From Trichomonas tenax (Eukaryota > Parabasalia > Trichomonadida > Trichomonadidae), in contig JALKBU010000306.1 of NCBI GenBank assembly GCA_023091735.1, forward strand, positions 1 through 49,714: a DNA stretch of 49,714 nucleotides, read 5' to 3'. Position 1 is the stretch's first letter. Each line of letters starts with the position of its first letter. The notes below the pieces were generated by a model that did no database searches, was not told where the DNA came from, and saw only the letters and a list, made by a program, of their open reading frames with translations. Both the position numbers and the translations under genes were made by a program. Below, in pieces: positions 29,563 to 38,931 of this stretch.

Positions 29563-30561
29563 ATGCTACCTTTCCTGATTCTGTTATATTCAGATTTCGA
29601 ATGCGAAGAATGCATGGAATCCATAACGAGGATAGGTATGCACAAAATGAAGTCTCCGAAGCAACAAATTAAGCAATACTGCTCAAGATTTCGCCTAGAA
29701 AATCATATATGCAAAGATTACTCAATGATTTTCGCTAATTTGTCGGAATTATTTGTAAATACAATGTCAACACGTCAAATCTGTGAACTTTATGAACGTT
29801 GTCCACCGCAAAATCAAAAAGAAATCGAAAATAATTGCAACGATTGTTCCTCGTTGATTGATGGTATCAAAAGACGTTCTTGGAGAGCTTTCAAACTTGA
29901 TACGACAAACAGAGTGGTCAAAAAAATATTAGATCGTAAAAACGAAATCGATTCTATGATTCAGCGGGGATTTTCTTCAACGGCTATATGCAAAACTATT
30001 GGAGCATGCAAATTGAGCTATTTCAATGCTCAAGCGCTTTCTGTTAATTCTACAAACTCAACAAACACAACAAGACCAGCAATCGCTCCAAAACGTCGTG
30101 GAAAGAACAAGGGACCGACAAGAACACCAAAACCAATCAAAACACCAAAGCCAGAAATAAAAGCCGTCGATTATCGCTCATTACACGAAAATAACAAGAC
30201 ATTGTGGGGCCATTGCACTGCTCCGATAGATATCTGCAACAGAGGATATAATTGCTCAATGTATTCTGGCTGTGAACATTTAACATTTTGCAAAGCTTTC
30301 GGTGTTGGCTGTGTCAACACGAATTGCACAAAATGCAAAGATGTGCTGTCATATATGACAACAACTGGTCGTGAAAACTTCACAATCAGCTTAATGTCAG
30401 GAATTTGGGATGATATTTGCACAAATACGCTTAGAATGGAAGATGTAACCTGTCAGATGGCTAAAGCCGACGAAAACAAACTTATTAAGAACTTTTTCAA
30501 CTTCTTTGCTACCAAAATGTCATCACAATCATTATGTTATGCTTCTAAATTGTGTCCATAA
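29563..30561 (+). CDS. Secreted protein with saposin-B-like domains
   Basis: The 332-aa protein starts with a short hydrophobic signal-like segment. Its first domain (residues about 14-82) has the saposin-B cysteine layout CxxC ... C ... C ... C ... C. A second half-domain (about 112-170) keeps the outer pairs (NDCSSLI; STAICKTIGACK) but lacks the middle cysteines. After a Thr/Pro/Lys-rich linker (about 170-200), a third region (about 245-332) again shows CxxC, C, C, C, C. Saposin-like proteins bind or perturb lipids; trichomonads have many. The linker and NxS/T sites suggest a secreted, processed precursor. The STT3 gene follows 74 bases downstream on the same strand but is unrelated in function apart from the secretory pathway. 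Confidence 0.65.
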   Translation: MLPFLILLYSDFECEECMESITRIGMHKMKSPKQQIKQYCSRFRLENHICKDYSMIFANLSELFVNTMSTRQICELYERCPPQNQKEIENNCNDCSSLIDGIKRRSWRAFKLDTTNRVVKKILDRKNEIDSMIQRGFSSTAICKTIGACKLSYFNAQALSVNSTNSTNTTRPAIAPKRRGKNKGPTRTPKPIKTPKPEIKAVDYRSLHENNKTLWGHCTAPIDICNRGYNCSMYSGCEHLTFCKAFGVGCVNTNCTKCKDVLSYMTTTGRENFTISLMSGIWDDICTNTLRMEDVTCQMAKADENKLIKNFFNFFATKMSSQSLCYASKLCP

Positions 30562-30635
30562 GTGTAAATAGATAGTGTTTATTTTAGCTTAAAAATTTTT
30601 CATTTTCCATCAAAGTAAGAAAATCGAGTTTTAAT

Positions 30636-32645
30636 ATGCTCGAATTTTTCACCGATAAATCATCAATTAGATACGAAATATCACTTTTAATTCTGATATC
30701 GATTATTATTATAACAGTTTTATTGCGACTTTTCCCATATTATTATTCAGATGCGATAATTCAAGAGATGGACCCTCATTTTAATCTCAGAGTTGTTCAA
30801 TATATCGAAAAACACGACATTTTGGAATTCTTTCGATGGTTTGATAACGAGTCTTGGTATCCATATGGAAGATTTATAGGAGAAACGAGTTATCCAGGCC
30901 TAATGATTATAACATTACTTACAAAAGAAGTTCTCGAAAAGATTCACATAGTTGTTTCATTATATACAATTTGTTTATTTATCGGAATAATTTCTTCTGT
31001 TATTCTGGTAATAATGGCATATAAATATGGTAAAATGCTTGAAGGAAATCACATGGGACATATATTTGCTACATTTGTCGCTTTAAATCCAGTTTTAATT
31101 TCACGAACTAACTTAGGATCATATGATTACGAGTGCTTATCAATAACATTGATATTTATATGCATATTCTATTACAACAAAGCACTTATACACAAATCAA
31201 TGATTCATTGCATAATTTCAGCAATTTTCTTTGGAATTCTCGCTTGGTCATGGGGCGGATACATATTTGTAATAGGAATTTTAACGCTTCATTCAATCTT
31301 TTTGATTGTTTTCGGTCAATTTAAGATTGATAATTATATAATTTATAGTATTTGGTTTATTTTCTCAGTGTTGTTTGCTTCAGCACTCCCAACCATAAGC
31401 ATTAGATTCATAATCAAAGGTGATCACATAATAATGATAATTTTGTTCTTATTCGTTCAATGTTATGCTGCATTTTGTGCACTGAACAAATTACTCGCAG
31501 AGAAATCAAGAAATACTGTTTTGCTGATGATTTTTGCTGCTTTCACATTGTTTGTTTTCATATCTTGGCCATTATTAGCGAAAACAACAATTTTTGAAGG
31601 CCGTTTCTTGCGATTTATGTTTCCACTCAAGGAAGAGAAAGATTTGCAAGTTAACATCCAAGAACATCAGCCCACATCATGGTCTTTATTCTTCGTTAGT
31701 AATGGACCTCTGTTTTATCTATTTCCAGTTGGAATTTTCATTCTTTTGAAAGAGAAAATGTATTTGATGTTTTTAGTTTCTTGTTTCAGTTTCTATTCAT
31801 CAATAATGATGAATAGAACACTTCTCGTGTTTGCTCCTTTCCAAGCTATAGTTTGTGCTTTCGCTTTTGATAGAATAATGAAAGGACTGTTGAAAAACGA
31901 AGAATTACCCAAATTACAGAAAATCATTCTTTTCGTAACAATATTTTTGATGTGTATCTTCCATTCAAACAATACAACTCATTATGCAGGCGATGTTGAG
32001 AATTTCGTTCAATACCAGATTGAAACACCAAATGGTATCAAATTAAGTGATGATCATAGAGAATTATATCAATGGATAAGAAACAATGGACAAAAATCAA
32101 AGATTGCAACATTTTGGGACATAGGATATCAGCTTCAGGCATTAACAGGATGTTCAACATATGTTGACGGTAATACTAATAACAGAACACACATAGCAAA
32201 CATAGAAATGATTTACTTGAATGATGAAGAAAATTCATGGAAAGTTTCTCGTTCTCTTGATGTTGATTACATTTTAACAACATTTGGCGGTGGATCTAAT
32301 TACGAGAATGATGATATAATGAAATTCCCTTTAGTTCTTCAGAATCTACCAACATTTTTCTCGAATGTTTCTCTTAACGAATATCAAAACGAAGATGTTT
32401 TTCTTGTATCTGAATCGATGAAACCGAAGTTCAGAGATTCGATTTTATTCAAGATGTCATATAACAAATTCATCAATTTCAGGTTCGGCAATAAGACGAA
32501 GCCAGGATTTGATACAATCCGTGGCTTCATTGTTAAAAACCAGTTATTTAAGATGTCAAAGTTTTCCGAAGCATATACATCGCAAAATTGGCTTGTGCGA
32601 TTATATCGTGTTCAAAAGAATCCACAATGGAATAGAGTATATTAA
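30636..32645 (+). CDS. STT3: STT3, catalytic subunit of oligosaccharyltransferase
   Basis: The 669-aa polytopic membrane protein transfers the dolichol-linked glycan to Asn in the ER lumen. Visible: the first-loop metal motif MDPHFNLR (D46), about 11-13 hydrophobic segments across residues 15-430, and the C-terminal lumenal motif FWDIGYQLQALTG (about 492-504) followed by YVDGNTNNRTHIA. The family signature is WWDYG; here the first Trp is Phe and Tyr is Ile, while the core W, D, G and Y of WDxGYQ remain. SYDYECLSI probably fills the second acidic motif. Size is slightly shorter than yeast or human STT3 (about 700). The change in the sequon-binding motif may alter acceptor preference, or this may be one of two STT3 paralogues. 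Confidence 0.9.
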   Translation: MLEFFTDKSSIRYEISLLILISIIIITVLLRLFPYYYSDAIIQEMDPHFNLRVVQYIEKHDILEFFRWFDNESWYPYGRFIGETSYPGLMIITLLTKEVLEKIHIVVSLYTICLFIGIISSVILVIMAYKYGKMLEGNHMGHIFATFVALNPVLISRTNLGSYDYECLSITLIFICIFYYNKALIHKSMIHCIISAIFFGILAWSWGGYIFVIGILTLHSIFLIVFGQFKIDNYIIYSIWFIFSVLFASALPTISIRFIIKGDHIIMIILFLFVQCYAAFCALNKLLAEKSRNTVLLMIFAAFTLFVFISWPLLAKTTIFEGRFLRFMFPLKEEKDLQVNIQEHQPTSWSLFFVSNGPLFYLFPVGIFILLKEKMYLMFLVSCFSFYSSIMMNRTLLVFAPFQAIVCAFAFDRIMKGLLKNEELPKLQKIILFVTIFLMCIFHSNNTTHYAGDVENFVQYQIETPNGIKLSDDHRELYQWIRNNGQKSKIATFWDIGYQLQALTGCSTYVDGNTNNRTHIANIEMIYLNDEENSWKVSRSLDVDYILTTFGGGSNYENDDIMKFPLVLQNLPTFFSNVSLNEYQNEDVFLVSESMKPKFRDSILFKMSYNKFINFRFGNKTKPGFDTIRGFIVKNQLFKMSKFSEAYTSQNWLVRLYRVQKNPQWNRVY

Positions 32646-32687
32646 ACTGTTATCTATCTTTTAATGTAAACAAACAAAATTTTTTAT

Positions 32688-34217
32688 TTATGCAGAAAAA
32701 GGAAGTCTTTGATATTTTGAAATATATGTTAAGCGACGAAGAATCAAAATAATAATAACAAAAACAATCATTAAAAGAACGAAAGGAAGAATGAGATTAA
32801 CATTAGAACGCTGAATTGTTGAATATGAGAACATGGATTTACTTCCTATTATATATCCAGAGTTGTTTCCAATCGATTTATCACTAATATTCGCTTTTCC
32901 TGAAGTATTGATTGCAAACACATCATTAAATGTGCATGTTTCTGATATATTGACGGAACTAGTATTATCCATAACAATGCTTGTATTCCTTATGTTTTTG
33001 AAGTTGGAATTAGAAATTTCTAAACGAGAAAAGTTCAAAATCAAACAAGAATCTGAATCGAAAAAGTTTGAATTTTTCATTTGCGTTTTGGTATCATATA
33101 ATGTAATTGAAGAAGAACTAGTATTGATTGAGGTAATGCCATTGATTGAAGATTGTGGTGAATGGACATATATCAAACTTTTCGTATTATTTGTGTTGGA
33201 AAAATTTATATTTTGGATCAATGTTAAGTGGAAACTATTAATAACAGTGGAATGTTCTGCAAATGATGTATTTTGAATAGAAAATGATGATAAATCGATA
33301 TTCCATCCGATATGATTTAAAATTGAATTAGAATCAAATGAACAGCCGGAAAACTCAATGTGACTCATAGATAGCGATGTGGTTGGTCCTGAAAACAATG
33401 CTAAATTAGTAGTGTTAATCATAGATAAAGTTGATATTTCGACTTTCACGAAAAATCCTGCGTTTATTAAAATCGAATGATTTGCAGTGATGTTGTGAAG
33501 ATATGTATCTGTAATTGATAGGCTTTTCATCACAAGTGTTTGCCCATTTATATAGAATATATTTGAATTGTCAATAATTGAGTCAATAAGAGATAAATTA
33601 GATATTTTCATCACTTGATCAACGGAGAAAACAATATAAGAATCAGTAAATGAACATTGTTCTATATTAAATCCCATGACTTCAAAGTTGCAAGCGTTGA
33701 AACCAAAAAAAGCTGAATCTGAAAATTTGCAATGCTTCATTGTTAAATTGGTAATTTTAACTAAACCATTGATATTAAATGAATTCACATATGGTATTGA
33801 GTCGAAATTCGAATTTATAATGCTCATATTAAAAATTAGAACATCAGACATAATTCTATCGAACATCATTGACGAAAAGTTCATAAAATGTAGGTTTTTA
33901 AGTTGCATTCTCTTATTTATGATATTTTTCATGAATGGAATCGAAGAATTGTTCCCAAAAATGGTTGTATTCGCAAAATTGATTATGAAAGCTATATTCA
34001 ATGACTTAAATAATTGATTTAACTGTCTGAATTCAAAATCTGTCGTTATATTTTGATCTTTGATAATAATTTCATCTTTAGGCCGATATTCATTGACTAC
34101 ATTGCCAACAGATGACATGTTATCGTCATATTTTGATAATATGAGTTCTAAATTTGCTGCTAACGAATCAACGAATAAATAAAGAAGCAGAATTATAAAA
34201 ATATGATTTCTGAACAT
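32688..34217 (-). CDS. Type I surface protein with parallel beta-helix
   Basis: The 509-aa protein has an N-terminal signal peptide (FIILLLYLFVDSLAA), a long extracellular region of short Asn/Ser/Phe-rich repeats that read as right-handed beta-helix coils (recurrent N..F..C.F.., NSNFDSI, HCKFSDS), more than 15 NxS/T sites, one C-terminal transmembrane helix (about 478-498, LPFVLLMIVFVIIILIL) and a short basic tail. This is the architecture of the Pmp-like/BspA-like surface families expanded in trichomonads, though no GGAI repeats are seen in this copy. It is followed upstream, on the same strand, by another beta-helix protein (34351-35466), so the pair looks like a local duplication that has diverged. 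Confidence 0.7.
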   Translation of the reverse strand: MFRNHIFIILLLYLFVDSLAANLELILSKYDDNMSSVGNVVNEYRPKDEIIIKDQNITTDFEFRQLNQLFKSLNIAFIINFANTTIFGNNSSIPFMKNIINKRMQLKNLHFMNFSSMMFDRIMSDVLIFNMSIINSNFDSIPYVNSFNINGLVKITNLTMKHCKFSDSAFFGFNACNFEVMGFNIEQCSFTDSYIVFSVDQVMKISNLSLIDSIIDNSNIFYINGQTLVMKSLSITDTYLHNITANHSILINAGFFVKVEISTLSMINTTNLALFSGPTTSLSMSHIEFSGCSFDSNSILNHIGWNIDLSSFSIQNTSFAEHSTVINSFHLTLIQNINFSNTNNTKSLIYVHSPQSSINGITSINTSSSSITLYDTKTQMKNSNFFDSDSCLILNFSRLEISNSNFKNIRNTSIVMDNTSSVNISETCTFNDVFAINTSGKANISDKSIGNNSGYIIGSKSMFSYSTIQRSNVNLILPFVLLMIVFVIIILILRRLTYISKYQRLPFSA

Positions 34218-34350
34218 ATTATTCTTCTATTTTTAAACTTTTGAGGGTATGTTTAAACAGACAATAATTTATTTCAAACAATCTATTAAATATAATAAAA
34301 TTCATTGACAATCATAGCCAATATGATTATGCCAATAAACAGAACTAGTA

Positions 34351-35466
34351 TTAGACAATTGCATTCATCGGTGAAAGAGCTGCTTTCTTCTTTCTCTTCA
34401 GCAAAGGCTCTTCTTCTGGTAAATCATCATTAGATGAAAGCAAAGCGAGAATTCCTGCACATATTACAACAATGGAAAGAAGGAAGAACATTATCCATTG
34501 TTTTCTCCTTTTCTGGTATTGAATCAAGAAATCATTTCTGTTTCTTCTAGGATTATAGGTATGCTTCCTTGGCTGCCTGGACCGCAACACTGCGTCAGGA
34601 TTTCCAATAAAGAACGTAATATCGATCTCTTTCAGCGAATTGTCTGGTGAGTAACTAATTGATTCATATGATGTGAAAATATCAAATGACGAGTTTGTGA
34701 TAGAAACAGTTGCTTTCGTAAATTCAATTGAAATTCCGTACGTATTTTGAGTGTAATATATATGAGTAAAAGTGTATGAACCCCCTTCTGCGAGCTTAAT
34801 TATACCTTTTCTCTGGTTTAGTTGCGAGTTTTTGATGATATTGACATATTTCACAAGTGTATCAGCTAAAAAGCTTAAACAACACGCGTCTGTTGCAGAA
34901 TTGTCGATAAAAGAGCACATTTTCACTTGAGAAATGCCTGTGAACTCAGCACCTGATCTCGTATAGCAATCATTCACAGATGAATTAATAAAACTGGAAT
35001 TTGCGAATCCAGAAAGAGAAATAGGTGCAAAGCCTGTTGGAAAGTTGGAATTTCCACATAACGATATACTTGATAAATTAAAAAGAATATTTGATCGGCC
35101 TTCAATTCTAGCGAAGTTTCCTTCAGCATTTATTGCAACACACCGTAGAGCTATCGTGCAGCAAATCAGTATTTCAGAGTTTGTACCCTTCAAATATATC
35201 GCTCCGCCATTTCCGGATGAGAAACATGAATCAAAAACGACTCTATCAATAATTCCATGCGTGAATTTTCTGCCTATTGCGACAGCACCACCACCTGTGC
35301 CGTCTTGTTGCGCGTTTACTGAACAATTGTAGAAAAAGGAATCGAGAATTACAAACTTTTGCTTTTCGACTGTAACCTCACGCTCCTTCGACTGAAGCTT
35401 GATGCCGAAAATCGGAAGGTAGTCAGCAGTCATCGAAAGATATAGCGTAAGGCCTTGAAAATACAT
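34351..35466 (-). CDS. Pmp-like beta-helix membrane protein
   Basis: The 371-aa protein contains the polymorphic-membrane-protein type repeats GTGGGAVAIG and SGNGGAIYLKG (about residues 56-95), with F..C signatures between them, then further beta-helix coils (to about 285). A transmembrane helix follows (about 327-346, WIMFFLLSIVVICAGILALL), with a cytoplasmic tail of acidic then basic residues. Unlike the neighbour gene it has no obvious signal peptide: it begins MYFQGLTLYLSMTADYLPIF, which may be a truncated or uncleaved leader. Pmp-like proteins of trichomonads are surface candidates for adhesion. A TCAATCG string 9 bases upstream is a weak Inr. Either the gene is 5'-truncated or the start is genuine. 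Confidence 0.7.
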   Translation of the reverse strand: MYFQGLTLYLSMTADYLPIFGIKLQSKEREVTVEKQKFVILDSFFYNCSVNAQQDGTGGGAVAIGRKFTHGIIDRVVFDSCFSSGNGGAIYLKGTNSEILICCTIALRCVAINAEGNFARIEGRSNILFNLSSISLCGNSNFPTGFAPISLSGFANSSFINSSVNDCYTRSGAEFTGISQVKMCSFIDNSATDACCLSFLADTLVKYVNIIKNSQLNQRKGIIKLAEGGSYTFTHIYYTQNTYGISIEFTKATVSITNSSFDIFTSYESISYSPDNSLKEIDITFFIGNPDAVLRSRQPRKHTYNPRRNRNDFLIQYQKRRKQWIMFFLLSIVVICAGILALLSSNDDLPEEEPLLKRKKKAALSPMNAIV

Positions 35467-35692
35467 AATTTCGATTGATTTTTTTTCTCACTCTTCAACA
35501 AATTTGGAAAATTCCCAAATTAGATGTTGATTTTTATTTAGATGATAAATTTTGCCTTTTTAGCACTGGAAATTAACAGATTTGCCCAAAATCACAGTGT
35601 AAAAAGATTTGTATTAAAAATTTAGCATCTACAAACTACGTACACTCCATTTGTCATAGAAAATTGGAAATAGACTCATATTGCTCCCATTT

Positions 35693-35835
35693 GAAATACG
35701 CCATGTAATGATAATTTTACACGTCAGTATTTTAGAAATCTGACGAATAAAACTAGAATACATGTCAAAATCTTTTTATTTCGACAAATTAACAAACATT
35801 TTGTCATGTAAATATAACATTTTGACAAAAGCGGT
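35693..35835. promoter_or_regulatory. Cluster of ACATGTMA-type motifs upstream of eL8
   Basis: Variants of the window's recurring motif occur at 35698-35708 (GCCATGTAAT), about 35716-35724 (TTTACACGTCA), 35759-35769 (TACATGTCAAAA) and 35801-35812 (TTGTCATGTAAAT), then TTTTGACAAAAGCGG. Two GCGGTTTTAGCT-like words (about 35830 and 35890) follow before the Inr. Distances to the start are 110-260 bases. Confidence 0.5.
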
Positions 35836-35936
35836 TTTAGCTGGTTGATGATGTCAAAGAACCAACGATTATTTATGACTCAAAGTGAAACGGTTTTAGC
35901 TACATCATTGAGAAGGATCTGAATTTTCGCATCACA

Positions 35937-35944
35937 TCATTATA
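35937..35944 (+). promoter_or_regulatory. Inr core promoter of the eL8 gene
   Basis: TCATTATA four bases before the ATG at 35949; a strong match to the trichomonad initiator. Confidence 0.65.
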
Positions 35945-35948
35945 AAAA

Positions 35949-36683
35949 ATGGCTCGCAAGGCAACACGCTCAGCCCCAGAGAAGGTTATTGAAGATAAGG
36001 ACATTGTCCGCCAGGAGCACCTCTTTGCCACAGAAGAGGTCGCTCAGAAGGTTGACACCACAGCTGATGTTCACTTCCCAAGATATGTCCGCATCCAGAG
36101 ACAGCGCCGCATCCTCATGAAGCGCCTGAAGGTTCCACCTCCGGTGAACCACTTCTCACACACACTTGATAAGAATATTGCCATCCAACTTTTCAAGTTC
36201 CTTGAACATTATCGCCCAGAGACAAAGGCTGAGAAGAACCTCCGCCAGAAGGAGACAGCTGAGAAGGCCAACAAGGATCTCAAGGTTGCTGCTCACGGCA
36301 CAAAGAAGCCATTAGTTCATGGTGTCAAGAACGTCACTGCTGCCGTCGAATCCAAGAAGGCTCAGCTCGTAGTTATCGCCCACGATGTCGACCCAATCGA
36401 GCTCGTTATCTGGCTCCCAGCTCTTTGCCGCAATCTCGAGATTCCATATTGCATCGTCAAGAGCAAGAGCCGCCTTGGTCAAATCATCGGCATGAACACA
36501 TGCTCATGCGTCGCCCTCACGGAAGTTAAGCCAGAAGACCGCGCTGCTTTCAGAAAGATTGTTGATTCCGTCAACTCTGGCTTCCTTGCTCACTACAAGG
36601 AGGAGATGCACCAATGGGGTGGTGGTGAGCTCTCCGAGAAGACAATTGCTAAGCTCATTGCTCAGGGCAAGATGCACGAATAA
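35949..36683 (+). CDS. RPL7A: Large-subunit ribosomal protein eL8 (L7a)
   Basis: The 244-aa protein is recognisable over its whole length as eukaryotic eL8: the N-terminal extension with FPRYVRIQRQRRILMKRLKVPP, the central basic helix, and the L7Ae kink-turn RNA-binding domain (about 125-220) with KAQLVVIAHDVDPIELV and CRNLEIPYCIVKSKSRLG. It sits on the 60S solvent side and binds 25S/28S rRNA kink-turns. Length is near the family norm (about 256-266). Codon bias toward C-ending codons is the strongest in the window, as expected for high expression. The stop TAA overlaps TAAATT, the likely poly(A) signal. Confidence 0.97.
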   Translation: MARKATRSAPEKVIEDKDIVRQEHLFATEEVAQKVDTTADVHFPRYVRIQRQRRILMKRLKVPPPVNHFSHTLDKNIAIQLFKFLEHYRPETKAEKNLRQKETAEKANKDLKVAAHGTKKPLVHGVKNVTAAVESKKAQLVVIAHDVDPIELVIWLPALCRNLEIPYCIVKSKSRLGQIIGMNTCSCVALTEVKPEDRAAFRKIVDSVNSGFLAHYKEEMHQWGGGELSEKTIAKLIAQGKMHE

Positions 36684-36973
36684 ATTATTTGTTGTGTTTT
36701 ATGATTTTAACTATCCTTTTTCCTAACAACAATCACAGCTCTATATATTTTTAAAATGGATCATAATGAAATGCATTGATAATACGAAGATATTAAATAT
36801 AGAGAACAACAAACCTGTTTTCAACTTTGAATAAGATTCATATAATTCCGCTAGGAGATGTAAAATATAGCATACAAATATTCAATGCTGGAATTGGAAT
36901 AATTTTTATTGAGGAAATTGTATTTAGAGATTTTCTAGTTTTACAGTTTTGGAATATGAATGATAACTTGTAT
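36684..36973. other. Spacer between eL8 and the MITE
   Basis: No gene or clear structure seen in this AT-rich stretch. Confidence 0.5.
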
Positions 36974-36989
36974 GTAGATGTTTGAGATA
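36974..36989 (+). repeat. Left flanking direct repeat of the MITE
   Basis: GTAGATGTTTGAGATA, exactly repeated at 37284-37299; putative 16-bp target duplication. It begins GTAG like the repeat flanking the larger element. Confidence 0.8.
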
Positions 36990-37283
36990 TGTTGGGTATA
37001 ATAAAGAATCACCAAAAGCGACATGTTTACATGGCAAATGCATTTCGTTTTGACATGTAAAATTGGTTTATTTATAAAGTATTCATTTGCTAATTATTTA
37101 TAAGTTCAATTAAACTTGTTATAGCATCTACAAATCTTGTTAGAGAGTCTATTAAGCTTGTTAGAGAGTATATCAAGCTTAATAAAACACAATTTGTTAA
37201 AATGGCAGACTTTACATGTCAAAACATGTTTATAACTGCCATGTAAACACATCACTTTTCATGACTATTTATTTTACCCTACA
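36990..37283. mobile_element. 294-bp MITE related to the foldback element at 992-2689
   Basis: The ends are inverted repeats of about 70 bp: from 36990 TGTTGGGTATAATAAAGAAT and, reversed from 37283, TGTAGGGTAAAATAAATAGT. Both then carry AAAAGYGAYRTGTTTACATGG and TTTTGACATGTAAA. Flanking direct repeats GTAGATGTTTGAGATA lie at 36974-36989 and 37284-37299. The terminal bases, the TCA/GTGA block and the TGACATGTAA motif match the ends of the 992-2689 element, so both belong to one family. No coding capacity. The core holds tandem repeats (37115-37180). Confidence 0.85.
37115..37180 (+). repeat. About three imperfect 21-bp tandem repeats
   Basis: Units built on AAGCTTGTTAGAGAGTMTAT repeat about three times in the core of the 294-bp MITE, the first copy being the most diverged. 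Confidence 0.7.
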
Positions 37284-37299
37284 GTAGATGTTTGAGATA
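37284..37299 (+). repeat. Right flanking direct repeat of the MITE
   Basis: Second copy of the 16-base sequence at 36974-36989. Confidence 0.8.
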
Positions 37300-37453
37300 G
37301 GTTAAAAGTCTTGAATTTGTATATTTTATTGCTCAATATTGAAAATTATCGATAACAAGCTTCGAAACCCTATAAGTCAAAACACATTTTTCGGCAATTG
37401 TCCATATTTTGAAGAATGGTGTAAGAAAAAAACGAACATAACAAAAAAGTACT

Positions 37454-38431
37454 ATGACAGCGAAGCCCGGGGACATCCGAACTGTAACAGTTCACAGCCG
37501 CAAATCATATAGAAGGGACGAAAACTATCCGAATATTGGACTTAGAACACTTGCTTCGACAACAAGGCCGAAATCAAGTTATGAGATTCGTTCTCTTCAA
37601 AAAATCGCTGATGAATATATCAATCAACGTGATGAAACAGATGCTTTGTACGAAGTCGAGAAGTTTGAGCTCAAAAAGGAAGGTAAAACTCGTTTTCTTA
37701 AAAAACCTGAAATTTCGATACCAGAAGGTGTTGATTTAGATATGCTCAGGAACTTCGATGACAGGTTTACAAACAATTCACAGCAGAGACCTTCTACTTC
37801 TTTTAGACCTAACAGAAATTTGATCCAATACTGCCCAGCATGCAATCCAAAGGAAGAAGACAAAGAACATTTACACCACTCGACGATCCATGTCCCGCGT
37901 GGTGGATGCCATTGGCAGCTTCTCGATGCTCCTGAGCAACCACTGAGAGCATCGCCGCCGTTTAATCATCATTACAGCAACAGACCATTCATATTCCCTG
38001 CAAGACACATCGGACAGCCAGGTATTCAAGTTTTAGTTGATGATCTCGTGGAATCACGTGAATATAATCAAACTAAGTTTGAAAATCACGTCAACAGCTG
38101 CCGCAACAAGGAAAAGGAGAACTTCAATGAGATTGTTAGAAGCCGTGTTGACAGCCATCATGAAACAATTCATAAATTCCATTCAAAGACGAAAGACTTA
38201 GCAAACAGATCAGGACAGTTAAAGGCCGCTGCGAAGTTGATCAAGAAGAAGAAAGTCCCTGTCAAAGAAGTTCCTGTTGATCCTGATGATATTGATGCAA
38301 TTAATCAAGTCAGCAAGTTCGATGAGCAGCTTTGGTCTGAGTACCAAATCAAGAGGAAGTCTGACAATCTTTCCATATTGATCAACTCAGATAGTAGACA
38401 ACAGCTTCTCTCCGGTACCAAACTTATCTAA
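37454..38431 (+). CDS. Unrecognised 325-aa charged cytosolic protein
   Basis: A hydrophilic protein without signal peptide or membrane helix. Features: a basic N-terminus (TVTVHSRKSYRRDENYP), a CPACNP...H...H stretch (about 125-145) that could bind zinc, a proline- and histidine-rich middle (about 150-190, HYSNRPFIFPARHIGQPG), and a helical Lys/Glu-rich C-terminal half (about 200-285). The layout resembles axonemal or cytoskeletal accessory proteins, but I cannot name a family. Codon composition is good and the frame is uninterrupted. The MITE ends about 150 bases before the start, so its sequence could contribute to the promoter. Confidence 0.7.
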   Translation: MTAKPGDIRTVTVHSRKSYRRDENYPNIGLRTLASTTRPKSSYEIRSLQKIADEYINQRDETDALYEVEKFELKKEGKTRFLKKPEISIPEGVDLDMLRNFDDRFTNNSQQRPSTSFRPNRNLIQYCPACNPKEEDKEHLHHSTIHVPRGGCHWQLLDAPEQPLRASPPFNHHYSNRPFIFPARHIGQPGIQVLVDDLVESREYNQTKFENHVNSCRNKEKENFNEIVRSRVDSHHETIHKFHSKTKDLANRSGQLKAAAKLIKKKKVPVKEVPVDPDDIDAINQVSKFDEQLWSEYQIKRKSDNLSILINSDSRQQLLSGTKLI

Positions 38432-38931
38432 TGTTATATATAAATGTTTTCTATTTGTTCTGTGTTATATATTACATACAATACTAACTTCTATTGATAA
38501 TCAAAAAAAATATCTTGTCGGATTATGTTTATCTTCTTTGTGAACAATAATATACATTGAACACATCCATTTTAAAGATAAAATGAAGGCAGTTTTTTTA
38601 AAAATAAAGAATTTTGAAAATGTTTCAGTTTAATTTTGGTTCTAACAGCCACATAAAATGTAGGCGCATCCTAGAATAACTGTCCAAGATACGATGACGT
38701 AACGACCGACTTATTTTAGCAATCAAATAATTTTATAAGACTTTATTGAAGATTGATAATTGCACTATAAATTAATACATATATTTACCAATTTATCGCT
38801 AATTCTAACCCTTCCATCTTCGATTAAAAAATTATTTGTTATGAAAATACGGTACGAATCAAAGATTTGCAAATTGAGCGAGAATTATATGTCTAAATAA
38901 AACAAATACATAAAATACAAAAGTAATTATA
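38432..38931. other. Spacer between convergent genes, no gene seen
   Basis: Both neighbours end here. A less AT-rich stretch at about 38640-38715 (ACAGCCACATAAAATGTAGG and onward) is the only distinct feature; it does not fold into a tRNA I can recognise. Confidence 0.5.

Noticed and set aside
38640..38715. Less AT-rich stretch as a tRNA or snRNA gene
   Set aside because: No cloverleaf, no T-loop GTTCRANNC box, no U6-like ACAGAGA; left as unexplained spacer.
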